Below, piece after piece: positions 17,301-25,080 of a stretch of 64,000 nt of DNA (positions are counted from its first letter, which is position 1; each line of letters opens with the position of its first letter). The notes beneath the pieces are model-generated. The model made no database searches. It saw only the letters and a list, made by a program, of their open reading frames with translations, and was not told the origin of the DNA. The DNA comes from Streptomyces sp. SM11 (lineage in GTDB: Bacteria; Actinomycetota; Actinomycetes; Streptomycetales; Streptomycetaceae), in NCBI RefSeq assembly GCF_002910905.1, contig NZ_NEUE01000108.1, forward strand, positions 1 to 64,000. Direction: 5' to 3'. The translations under genes were made by a program, and so were the position numbers.

Positions 17301-20300
17301 ATGGCGAGCGCACGCCGCATGAAGTCGAGCAGGGTCCGGGCGATCTCCTCGCGCAGCGCGGGGTCGGAGTCACGCAGCACGGCGTGCGTGGCTTCCCAGC
17401 GATCCGTTGCCGCGGCGATCCAGCCCAGGTCCTCGTAGTCGATCCGGAGCAGCCCCGTCTGCTCCAGGTTCGGCATCGTGATGCGCCAGCCTCGCTCCAG
17501 ATCCCGGTAGAGCCGGTACCCGACGACATCGCGGAAGGCCTTCGTCGCGCGCCGCTCCATGGAGGGAGCCAGCGACGCACCCCCCGCGTAGTCCCGCGTC
17601 GACAACCCCATGACCTCGGTCACCGCTTCGGCGAGGTCGTCGTGGTGCAGCCCTTCCTCGCCGGTCTGGAGAGCGGCCTGGTAGAGCGCGCCGCGCAACT
17701 GGGTCACCTGAGCGAAGTCGTTGAAGTGGCCTGCCTGGAGCGAGGCGTCCTGGCGGTTGTCGACGAAGGTGAGGAGCTTGCGGGCCTCCTTGCCGAGACT
17801 GTCCTCGGGCACCGCCCGCAGGGACTTCACGATCGACGCGGAGATCAGGGAGGTCGCCGAGGACCGGCCCTCCTGGTCCAGTGTGGCCAGCTTGGCGAAG
17901 TCCCGGCCCCGGGTCTGCTCGTAGGAGACCTGGCAGTGCACGCAGAACAGGAACGGCGCCGGGACGAACGCCGCCGCCAGCCCTTCGCCCGACTCGTTCC
18001 CGAAGCCGTCCACGACGACATGCCTGGGGACCCGGGGACGGTAGGACTTCCTTACGACCGTCAGGCCCTGAGCGTCCGACTCCAGCCAGGACTCCGGCAG
18101 CCGCCGGTCGTCCACGGCCGTCTGCGGATCCGCCGGCCACTCGTAGTCCTCGCCCGGCACTCCCACGTAGAGGTAGCCCTCGCCGGCCCGGCCGCCCGAG
18201 GCGGACGTGTCCCGGCGCGGCTCGTAGCGGAACGAACCGTTCTCCTCGGTGCGCCAGACGGTCAGATACTCCTGGCCGCACTCACGGCAGAACGCCAGCG
18301 GGAACAGCGGCTTGCCGTCGCTGTTCGGCTGCTCCAGCTGATAGGTGCGGGTGAGGGGGCGGCTGAGCGGATCCTCCAGCGTCGTGTAGACGGTGTCGCC
18401 CTTGGAGAGGAACTGGTGCAGCCGGAAGGCGAACAACGGCCGCTCCGTCACCGGATGCTTCGCCTGCGAACCCGCCTCCAACGTGGTGCGGATGGCCTCG
18501 CGTGCCTCCTCCTCGGTCGCCCCGGACTCCGAAGCTAGATCGGCCGCCGCGGCCTCGACGGTTCCCGGGGGACAGCGGCGCAGCCGCCCCGTGCTCCGCT
18601 CACGCTCCAGGCCGAACCGCGACTCCAGCCAGCGCGCCAGCGAGTCCTTCGTGAGCGCCTCGTAGGAACGGGGAGCCGCCGGGACCCGCAGGCGCTCGGC
18701 GGACACGCTCACCGGCGCGTCCTCGGTCGCCCGGACGAGGGTCTCGCCGATGACACGCTTCGGCAGCACCTTCGTACCGAACAGCCGGCCGGCGACCCCG
18801 GCCACCTCACGCTGCTGCTCCTCCCAGGAACCCTCGGTGGACATGGTCGCCGAAGTACCGACGCACTGGAGGGAGTCCGAGGCGCCACAGGCCTCGCGGA
18901 CCCGGCGGATCAGGAACGCCACGTCCGCGCCCTGCCTGCCCCGATAGGTGTGCAGCTCGTCGAAGACGAGGAACTGCAAGCCCTCGGCCTTACGGATCAG
19001 GCTCGACCGGTCGTCCGGCCGGGTCAGCATGAGCTCCAGCATCACGTAGTTCGTCAGCAGGATGTCCGGCGGGTTCCTGCGCAGCTCCTTGCGCCGCTCC
19101 TCGGACTCCTGGCCGGTGTAGCGGGCGAAGGTGGCCGGTTCCTGCCCTGCGCCGAAACCGTGGCGCAGGTATTTCTCCAGCTCCATCAGCTGCGAGTTGG
19201 CCAGGGCGTTCATCGGGTAGACGACGATCGCGCGGACCCGGCCCCCCTCGGTGCGCCCTCCCGCGCGCAGGCCCGCCTCCTGACGCTCCTTCAGGACGTG
19301 GTTCACGATCGGGACGATGTACGCCAGGGACTTGCCGGAACCTGTGCCGGTGGTCAGCACGTAGGAATCGCCGGCCCTCGCGGCCTCGATCGCCTGTCGT
19401 TGGTGACGGTGGAGGGTCAGCGGTCGCCCGTCCGGGCGCCGTGAGCTTTCCTTCTTGCCCGCCTGGAAGATCTCCGCACACTTCGGGTGCAGCAGGCCCT
19501 CCTGGACGAGGTCGGTGACCTTGCCCCCGTCGGCGAAGAACGGGTTCAGCGAGAGCCAGGGGTCGGGCCACTGCGACTTCGCCGCCAGGTCGTCCTTGAC
19601 GAAGCCCTCGATCCGGGCGTCCCGGAACACCGTCGCGCTCTTGGTGAAGTCCTCGTACTCGCTGATCAGGTCGGCGTGGATACCGAAGACGTCCATGGTC
19701 TCGGGCAGACGCGGTTCCCTGCGCGGCACGGGCACGGGTGCGGCCGGGGTGCGCTCCGGGAGCAGGGTCCGCAGCCGCGCCACCGGGTCCATCGCCACCC
19801 AGTGCGGAGCCAGCAGTGCGGCCGTGTCGTCCGGCTCCAGGGCGAGCGGTACCAGTACGTCACGGAGCAGGGCCGCGTTCTCGGGCCGAAGCCCGGCCTT
19901 CTTCTCCAGCAGACGGTCCACCAGGCGGACCAGCTCGGCGGGGAGGTCGGGGCGTACCAGCGTCAGGAGGGGCGGCTGGGAGTGCTGGTGCTGCTCGGAG
20001 AGTTCGTACGGGGTCCTGGCGGAGAACGGCGGCTGTCCGACCAGCAGTTCGTACATGATGCAGCCGAGTGCGTAGAGATCGGCGAGGCCGGAGACGTGTT
20101 CGGCCCGGAACTGCTCGGGTGCCATGTAGCGAGCAGTGCCGACGCTGACGCCCGTGCTGGTCAGCCGTGTCTGATCGGGATCGTCGACGATCGTGCCCAT
20201 GCCGAAGTCGAGGATCTTGACGGTGCCGTCGCGGGTGAGCATGACATTGGCGGGCTTCAGATCACGGTGGACGACCCCGGCCGTGTGCGCGGCGGTGAGG

Positions 20301-20716
20301 CCGGCTGCGATCTGCGCGCCGATGGCGGCGACCCAGGAGACGGGGAGCTGGGGTTCCTCGTCGATGAGGTCCGCGAGAGGATGACCGTCCAGCAGCTCCA
20401 TGGCCAGATAGGGCAGGCCGCTGCCGCCCGGCGTCCCGTCGACACCGCCGTCGATCAGCCGGGTGAGGTTCGGGTGGCCCTGGGAGAGCATGCGCATGAT
20501 CCGCACTTCGCGGCGGAAGCGGTCGAACTCCCTGTTGGATCCCGAGGTGTCGACGGCGATCCCGGTCCGGCCGCGCAGCACGGTCTTGACCGCGACCTCC
20601 CGGTGCGGGGAGTCAGGTGCCGCCCGAAGGTCTTCGGCCCTGTGTACCTCGCCCATGTTCCCGCGGCCCACGATTCCCGTGATCCGGAACCGTGCGTCGA
20701 CCGTCTCCAGGCCCAC
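14312..20716 (-). CDS. Ser/Thr kinase fused to DExH helicase, DUF1998 and nuclease-like domains
   Basis: A 2134-aa multidomain protein. Residues 10-270 are a Hanks-type kinase with all key residues: glycine loop GRGNMGEV, Lys44 in VAVK, HRD at 150-152, DFG at 170-172, APE at 199-201. A superfamily 2 helicase of the MrfA/YprA type follows (TGTGSGKS at about 457, DELH at about 585, SGRAGRSGQ near 1370). Cysteine pairs CREC (about 808), CVHC (about 924) and C-x2-C near 1675-1695 precede a DUF1998 region with CARGCYAC at about 1951. The last 110 residues resemble a PD-(D/E)XK or Vsr-like nuclease (PDLVFRL, AVFVDGP, DVVRFP). The start GTG at 20716 has GGGGGAGG before it. The helicase + DUF1998 part recalls DISARM DrmA/DrmB; the kinase recalls PglW. 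Confidence 0.88.
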   Translation of the reverse strand: MGLETVDARFRITGIVGRGNMGEVHRAEDLRAAPDSPHREVAVKTVLRGRTGIAVDTSGSNREFDRFRREVRIMRMLSQGHPNLTRLIDGGVDGTPGGSGLPYLAMELLDGHPLADLIDEEPQLPVSWVAAIGAQIAAGLTAAHTAGVVHRDLKPANVMLTRDGTVKILDFGMGTIVDDPDQTRLTSTGVSVGTARYMAPEQFRAEHVSGLADLYALGCIMYELLVGQPPFSARTPYELSEQHQHSQPPLLTLVRPDLPAELVRLVDRLLEKKAGLRPENAALLRDVLVPLALEPDDTAALLAPHWVAMDPVARLRTLLPERTPAAPVPVPRREPRLPETMDVFGIHADLISEYEDFTKSATVFRDARIEGFVKDDLAAKSQWPDPWLSLNPFFADGGKVTDLVQEGLLHPKCAEIFQAGKKESSRRPDGRPLTLHRHQRQAIEAARAGDSYVLTTGTGSGKSLAYIVPIVNHVLKERQEAGLRAGGRTEGGRVRAIVVYPMNALANSQLMELEKYLRHGFGAGQEPATFARYTGQESEERRKELRRNPPDILLTNYVMLELMLTRPDDRSSLIRKAEGLQFLVFDELHTYRGRQGADVAFLIRRVREACGASDSLQCVGTSATMSTEGSWEEQQREVAGVAGRLFGTKVLPKRVIGETLVRATEDAPVSVSAERLRVPAAPRSYEALTKDSLARWLESRFGLERERSTGRLRRCPPGTVEAAAADLASESGATEEEAREAIRTTLEAGSQAKHPVTERPLFAFRLHQFLSKGDTVYTTLEDPLSRPLTRTYQLEQPNSDGKPLFPLAFCRECGQEYLTVWRTEENGSFRYEPRRDTSASGGRAGEGYLYVGVPGEDYEWPADPQTAVDDRRLPESWLESDAQGLTVVRKSYRPRVPRHVVVDGFGNESGEGLAAAFVPAPFLFCVHCQVSYEQTRGRDFAKLATLDQEGRSSATSLISASIVKSLRAVPEDSLGKEARKLLTFVDNRQDASLQAGHFNDFAQVTQLRGALYQAALQTGEEGLHHDDLAEAVTEVMGLSTRDYAGGASLAPSMERRATKAFRDVVGYRLYRDLERGWRITMPNLEQTGLLRIDYEDLGWIAAATDRWEATHAVLRDSDPALREEIARTLLDFMRRALAIDVQYFRDDFDTLLRASEERLTGPWVLSESDRPAVGTAYPYGSKPGMERSALFLSARGKFGKYLRRNMPELRDLPQDDVQTVIEDLLKVLLAAELVREVDATPEHSGPAFRRRAAQKRTGYRVSAAALVWRAGSGERGAIDPLARTYTSGEGPRVNPFFRDLYRTASAELAGLFAREHTAQVTPEERLEREGHFRTAELPLLYCSPTMELGVDISSLNAVMMRNVPPTPANYAQRSGRAGRSGQPALVTTYCATGNSHDQYYFRRSQDMVAGQVAPPRLDLANEDLVRSHVQGIWLAETGMKLGIAVPDVVDVAYDPDGSDRPDPQMRLPLHSHIREDSLDEGARRRAVSVAHAVLDPLRSLFADTTWWYDEWIEDRIERAPQRFDDSFDRWRDLFRAAVVDQYEQNKRVVDHTLSQGQQVQARTRRREAETQTNLLLNRSSDSKSVMSDFNPYRYLASEGFLPGYSFPRLPLAAYIPRSGNRRNADGDYLQRPRFLAIREFGPGALIYHEGARYQVTRVQLPPDASGDLATAEARRCDGCGYHYAVRPGVDRCTMCGEELRNKRTGLLHLHTVYTTPRERISSDEEERRRAGFRLETSYAFQDHGARKGRLTSQVTDADGLPVLTVDYGDSATVRITNLGRVRDKEGEPDGYWLDLGDGRWLNDRAAADAIEGTGMPSSSTGMPVVDDDGNEKRRKKRVLPYVEDRRNILVVTLDDPEPEPVALSFLYALERGIEAAFELEDSELTAELLPPDDGPRRHILFTEAAEGGAGVLRRIQQDKRALAKAARTALEICHFDADTGKDEGELVGGEGCARGCYACLLTYANQTHHRRLSRHAARPLLQRLAGSLTEREDRGESRSEQFRRLAPATHHRTGDGDDAAERPPVPSPTPLEADLGALVASGDLLGWLRAKGYRLPDEVRSLVPEAGACPDLVFRLDGANLAVFVDGPGRPADSTRDIEAGYRLEDAGWDVVRFPTDADWDAITEHNAAYFHLR

Positions 20717-20811
20717 TGCGCCTCCCCCTTTTCCTCACCTGTCGCATACAGGGCAGGCACATCCTCAGGGAGCGTATACCTTAACCCGATCACCAGCATG
20801 ACATGGCCCTG

Positions 20812-20824
20812 TTGACATCGTCAA
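20812..20824. promoter_or_regulatory. TTGAC-ATC-GTCAA palindrome upstream of the kinase-helicase gene
   Basis: A 13-nt perfect inverted repeat in the 120-nt gap between the Hsp70-RNase stop (20838) and the kinase-helicase start (20716). This gap is the longest inside the operon, so an internal promoter or operator here is plausible. A TATACG hexamer lies about 45 nt downstream on the minus strand (near 20775). Function is inferred from position only. Confidence 0.35.
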
Positions 20825-20837
20825 CGCGCGCCTCGTG

Positions 20838-22901
20838 TCACCTTCGCTGAGCGGGCGGAGCGGGGTTGGGCACGCGCCGGTTGAAGACCCACACTCCCTG
20901 CGAGTGTGTGGCCCCCATGACCCGTCCGGAGGTCCGTAGCCACGGATTCGCCTTCTGGAACGGCGCGAAGTTGTCGTTCGAGACGATGACCCCGCGGACC
21001 TCCTCGGCGATGCTGATCACCAGGGCGTCGCCGCGTCCCTCGGTTCCGGCCGGAGGCTGTACGACGGTTCCGTCGGCGATGGCCTTCTCCACGAGCGGCC
21101 GCTCCTCGGCGGACACGTCGTGGCGCAGGGTGGCGTCGACCACCACGTGGATGTCGCTCTTCGAGTGCCTGGCCCGCAGGAACCGGACCGCCGCCTGCAA
21201 GGCTGCGAAGCTCGGCCTGCCGCCCGCCGAACGCGGAGGGCGCCCGTTCCACGCGAGGTTGGACCCGTCGATGATGAGCGGCTGCGCGGCCGTGACCGCG
21301 CCGGCCGACGGGGGAGCGGGGCGAAGAGGAGTGGGTTCGGGCGCGCTGTCGCCCCGGGGTCCGGCCTGCTGGGGATGGGTCGGTGCGCTCGCCGGCCGGG
21401 CGACGGGGGCGAGGGTGAGCAGGCGGTCGAGTTCCTTCCTCACCTCCGGCAGCACGTTCCCGTCCCCGAACACCTTCACCTCGCCGTCGAGGAGGACGTC
21501 ACCGGTCTTCTGCAGAGTTGCCCTGACGGTCAGCAGGCCTTCCTTGCTGTAGGTGTACTCCAGGTCGAAGACTCCGTCCTCGGCTCTGACCCGCCGGGGG
21601 TAGGCCAGGACCAGGTCGGTCAGTTTGACGTTGTCCGGGTGATCGACCCCGCGGTCGGGGTCCCCCTCCCAGACCTCGACGGTCAGCTGGGAGACGTTGT
21701 CCTTCGTCGGCTCGTACGACTTCACGCGCTGCTGCGGGAGGCGCTGGTTCCGGTCGATGAGTGCGCTGAAACTCCGCCGGCCCTCGCGGCTCTTGGTGAT
21801 CGTGCCCAGGGCGTGCGTGTTGACGACCCGGATGATGCTCTTCAACTCGCCGTCCATGGCGGCGGCGCTGATGGCCGCTCCCTCGGCCACCGCGGTCATC
21901 GGGTCGCACAGGGCGCTGTCCACGAGTTCGCAGTCGAGCGCTTCCGAGACCGCGGCACGCACCGCCGGAATCTGGCTGCTGCCCCCGATCATCAGCACCG
22001 CGGTGAGGTCCTGCGGGTCGATCCGGGCCTGCGCCAGGCATTCCTCCACCGGGTCGAGCGCACGGCTGATGAGGTCCTGGATCGCCTCGGAGAACTCGTC
22101 CTGCCCGATTTCGACGGTGACGTCGTCGGGCGTCCGGACGCGGACCGACTCCTGCTGGGAAAGCAGGATCTTCGCCCGCTCGATCTCCAGGGTGAACATC
22201 CGGTTCTCGGAATCGCTCCAACGTCCGCGCCTCGGCACCCGATCGAGAACCATGCGGCGCAATCGCGCGTCGATCTCCAGACCTCCGAGGCGGTTGACAC
22301 CCCGGCTCGCCTTCTCGTCGAAGAACCCGTCGTCATGCAGGAGGAGCGTGGCGTCCATCGTGCCGCCGCCCCAGTCGAAGACCAGGAACTCGCCGTCGGC
22401 CTCCATCTCGTGCGCGTAGGCGATCGCTGCCGCCGTCGGCTCGTTCAGCAGGGTGCGGACCGCGATTCCCGCGGCACGTGCGGCCTCACGCGTCCGGAAA
22501 CGGGCCGCTCCCGTCGCGTTGGCGGGTACGGTGACGACGGCCTCGCGGATCTCGGTGGCGGCCTCCTCCAGCGCTGCCCCGGCGATGGCGTGAAAGACCC
22601 CGGCCGCCGCGGTGGTCGCGGCGAACCGTTCACCGCTCAGCGTGACGGACGGCTCCTCGCGCAGCATCCGCTTGCACGCCTCGACGGCCTGCTCCGAACG
22701 CAGCTTCGCCTCCCAGCCGAACAGCGTGCCGGGTCGCAGCGAGCTCGTGCCGACGACCGACGGGTAGAGCAGCTCGAACCCCCTGCGCCCCCAGTTGGCG
22801 TCCAGGCCCTGACCGCCGATCTCCAGCACCTCGACATACTCGCCGTTCCACTGGGCGGCGACCGAATTGGTGGTCCCGAAGTCGATCCCGGCTGCTGTCA
22901 T
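20838..22901 (-). CDS. Hsp70 (DnaK-like) ATPase fused to a Zc3h12a/NYN-like RNase domain
   Basis: A 687-aa protein. The N-terminal nucleotide-binding domain carries DFGTTNS (phosphate 1), DWGGGTMDATLL (phosphate 2) and MIGGSSQIPAVR (adenosine). A beta-type substrate-binding domain follows (about 380-480). The alpha lid is replaced by a Pro-rich linker (about 490-535) and a NYN/PIN-like domain: LIIDGSNLAW at about 541, GRGDALVIS at about 620 and VIVSNDNFAPF at about 640. This order of acidic blocks matches Regnase/Zc3h12a ribonucleases. It overlaps the upstream 210-aa gene by ATGA. Predicted role: client-sensing chaperone controlling an RNase. The fusion is unusual, and RNase activity is inferred from motifs. 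Confidence 0.85.
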   Translation of the reverse strand: MTAAGIDFGTTNSVAAQWNGEYVEVLEIGGQGLDANWGRRGFELLYPSVVGTSSLRPGTLFGWEAKLRSEQAVEACKRMLREEPSVTLSGERFAATTAAAGVFHAIAGAALEEAATEIREAVVTVPANATGAARFRTREAARAAGIAVRTLLNEPTAAAIAYAHEMEADGEFLVFDWGGGTMDATLLLHDDGFFDEKASRGVNRLGGLEIDARLRRMVLDRVPRRGRWSDSENRMFTLEIERAKILLSQQESVRVRTPDDVTVEIGQDEFSEAIQDLISRALDPVEECLAQARIDPQDLTAVLMIGGSSQIPAVRAAVSEALDCELVDSALCDPMTAVAEGAAISAAAMDGELKSIIRVVNTHALGTITKSREGRRSFSALIDRNQRLPQQRVKSYEPTKDNVSQLTVEVWEGDPDRGVDHPDNVKLTDLVLAYPRRVRAEDGVFDLEYTYSKEGLLTVRATLQKTGDVLLDGEVKVFGDGNVLPEVRKELDRLLTLAPVARPASAPTHPQQAGPRGDSAPEPTPLRPAPPSAGAVTAAQPLIIDGSNLAWNGRPPRSAGGRPSFAALQAAVRFLRARHSKSDIHVVVDATLRHDVSAEERPLVEKAIADGTVVQPPAGTEGRGDALVISIAEEVRGVIVSNDNFAPFQKANPWLRTSGRVMGATHSQGVWVFNRRVPNPAPPAQRR

Positions 22902-23530
22902 GCTTCCTCCCCCGCCTTCACACCCGCAGGCCCGGCGGTGCGCCGCAGTTGACCGGCGAGAATGACTTTTCCTGTCAACTCATCCACGTACGCCGGACTG
23001 AGCAGCTCGAAGGCGTCCCCTTCGCCCTCGGTCACCACGAACCGGTCGCTCTCCTCGGGCTCCGTCACCCGCAGCAGCCGCAGTTCCCGCAGGTGGGACG
23101 TCATCGCACCCTCTACGGTCTCCCGGCTTTCTCCCGCCCGGGACCAGAGGAGCGCGTCGATCTCGGCGAGACGTCCGGCGAACTGCGCGCGGGTACGGAA
23201 CTCGTCCAGGACCGCCCGGCGTACCGCCGCGGTGAGTGCTCCGGCAGGGGGCGCCTCGTCGGCCCCGGCGGCCTCCAGTGCCTCCGGTACCCGGGCGGCC
23301 ACCCCCTTGATCACCGTCATCGCGTCGATCGGATCAGGGCGAGGGGGAGCTTCGACGACGCCGTTCCGCAGGGGCTGCGCCGAAGCGTCGGCCAGGCGTT
23401 CCCTGCGGCGCTTCAGCCCGCCTGGCTTGTGTGGCGGCACTGCCGTCTTCCCACCGGGCTGTGTCCGGCCGCACGCGGGGCACGGGCGGTGCGGTCGCTC
23501 CCTCTTGGGAACCTTCTTGTTGGGAGGCAT
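22898..23530 (-). CDS. Small CPAC-motif protein, possible Hsp70 cofactor
   Basis: A 210-aa protein. A basic N-terminus holds CPAC, half of a possible zinc ribbon with no clear second pair. A helical middle (LDEFRTRAQFAGRLAEIDALL) and a C-terminal stretch with LRELRLLRV, FELLSPAYVDELTG and VILAGQLRR follow. It overlaps the Hsp70-RNase start by 4 nt, so the two proteins are probably made together. Nucleotide-exchange factors of the GrpE type often sit beside divergent Hsp70 genes in Streptomyces. I see only weak resemblance in the C-terminal part, so GrpE-like is a guess. Otherwise uncharacterised. Confidence 0.6.
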   Translation of the reverse strand: MPPNKKVPKRERPHRPCPACGRTQPGGKTAVPPHKPGGLKRRRERLADASAQPLRNGVVEAPPRPDPIDAMTVIKGVAARVPEALEAAGADEAPPAGALTAAVRRAVLDEFRTRAQFAGRLAEIDALLWSRAGESRETVEGAMTSHLRELRLLRVTEPEESDRFVVTEGEGDAFELLSPAYVDELTGKVILAGQLRRTAGPAGVKAGEEA

Positions 23531-23595
23531 CAGCTCTGCTCTGCTTCGTTCGGATCAGTCAGGACGGCAGGTCAAGACAGTGGGCGTGGACGGAG

Positions 23596-24829
23596 TCACC
23601 GCACGGGACTGTGCCGGTCGAGGTGGGGCGCGGTGGTTCGGAAGTCATCGAGCAGCTCGACGGCGGCACGGGCACGGAGGGTTTCCAACTCGCCGCCGCT
23701 CGTCACCGGAACCCGGCGTGGCAGCGCCTCCACCGGAGGCACCAGACGCCGCGGCACCTGGGAGGGCATGACGTACCGGGACCGGTCGAGCGGAAGCTGG
23801 TAGAAGACGTCCCAGCCCGCTTCTCCCCGCAGCGCGCCACGGATGCGCTCCTCGGCCCAGTTCAGCTCCGACTGGGCTCCGGCATCGCCCTCGTGCTGCC
23901 GGAAGATCTCGCGGCAGCGTTCCTCCCACCCGTGCGCACCATGGTCCAGGCCGATGTCGAGGAAGGGGTTGCCGAACGGGCCGCGGTCGTTCTTTCTCGT
24001 CGCTCGCCAGGTGTTCAGCAGCCGGAGGTTGCGCTCCGCGACGGGCCCGCCCAGGTCCGCCGCCTTCTCGGCGCTCTCCACGGCGGTGTCGAGAAGTTTG
24101 TCCCGCCCCGCAGCCGAATCAACCTGCTTGCTCTGTGCCACGGCCACGTACGCGGCCAGGGCGTGGGCCTCCTGGACGAAGCCCGTGGGAACCTTGCCGC
24201 TGTTTCCGTCCCGGCTGAGAGAGCGGGCCTGCTGGGCCGCCGCCTCCAGGTCACCGGCCTTCACCAGCTCGTAGGTGCGGTTGAGGGCGACGAGCGCACA
24301 GAACGGACTCCGTCCTGCGTCGACCGGATCCACTGGGGACCACAGGGTGGCCATCAGCAGCCAGAGCCCCCGATCGTCTGGGGGAGCGCCTGCCGAGGAG
24401 GTCCGGGCCGGGCGTAGTCGAGCACAACACCCCGCACCGCTCCAGGCCCGCCTCGTTGAACCATCGCACGCCGGCTGCCCAGAGACTCCGCACATGGCCG
24501 AGAACCGATTCCGGCGGCAAGAGGCTCAGCCCCGAGCGCACCGCGGGCAGCAGACTCTTGCGGTCCGGGTTGCCCTCGAGGGCCCGCATGAGAACTGCCC
24601 GCTCGGCTTCGGGAACCCCGGCGGCGGCCGCGGTCTCGGTCAGCGTGTTCAGCACGGCCTCCACGTCCTCGCTGCCCCCGACACCGAGCCAGCGCCACTT
24701 TCGCTGGGTGAAACCGCTCACCCCGGAGGAGCCCTTGTTGTCCCGGCGTTCGCGCGCACGCCTCAGACGTTCCTGTTCAGCGGCTTTCGCCGCCCGACGA
24801 GCGGCGACCGGGTCCGTCGTGTTGTACAC
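23596..24829 (-). pseudogene. Helical/TPR-like protein split by a frameshift, first gene of the operon
   Basis: Two overlapping frames read as one protein of about 410 aa. The N-terminal part starts at a GTG (24829), with a basic helix (AARRAAKAAEQERLRRARERR), then RKWRWLGVGG and a helical segment up to LERCGV at about 24440. From about 24400 the sense moves to another frame (DDRGLWLLMATLWSPVDP) and continues to 23596 through tetratricopeptide-like helices (LNRTYELVKAGDLEAAA, ESAEKAADLGGPVAERN). The frame changes between about 24375 and 24440. A short third-frame piece (VVLDYARPGPPRQ) suggests two indels. It may be a real inactivation or an assembly error. Function unknown; a sensor or adaptor role would suit helical repeats. 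Confidence 0.6.
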
Positions 24830-25080
24830 GTCGACAGATTATCCGGATGATTCGGCAATCCACACGGCCATGTACATATCGTGACCACCGGCCCCGCGGC
24901 GGCGACCCTGCGCATGGCGTACTAGGCCATGATCACCCGCGCCCGGCAGCGGCTGGTGCTGGGCCGGCAGGGGAGCCGGCTGCCCCGGCATCCGGTGGGG
25001 GACGGATGGGTGGATTCGCGGTTTGGGATCGTCGCATTCGATGTCAGACGTAGGCTGCTGCCGGGAACAAGGGGGAGACG
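24830..25080. promoter_or_regulatory. Divergent promoter region
   Basis: About 250 nt separate the divergent starts of the long minus-strand operon (24829) and the membrane protein gene (25081). A GGCAG...CTGCC inverted repeat lies around 24970-24990. A GGGGGAG ribosome site precedes 25081. I cannot assign -35/-10 boxes with confidence. Confidence 0.4.

Noticed and set aside
11312..18538. 2408-aa plus-strand open frame
   Set aside because: It lies antisense to the SNF2 and kinase-helicase genes and has the composition of a GC-rich shadow frame; no domain motif is visible.
4954..24829. A standard class 1 DISARM or BREX-2 locus
   Set aside because: DrmC-like PLD, PglZ and PglY genes are absent, and the Hsp70-NYN and kinase-helicase fusions do not belong to the standard sets.
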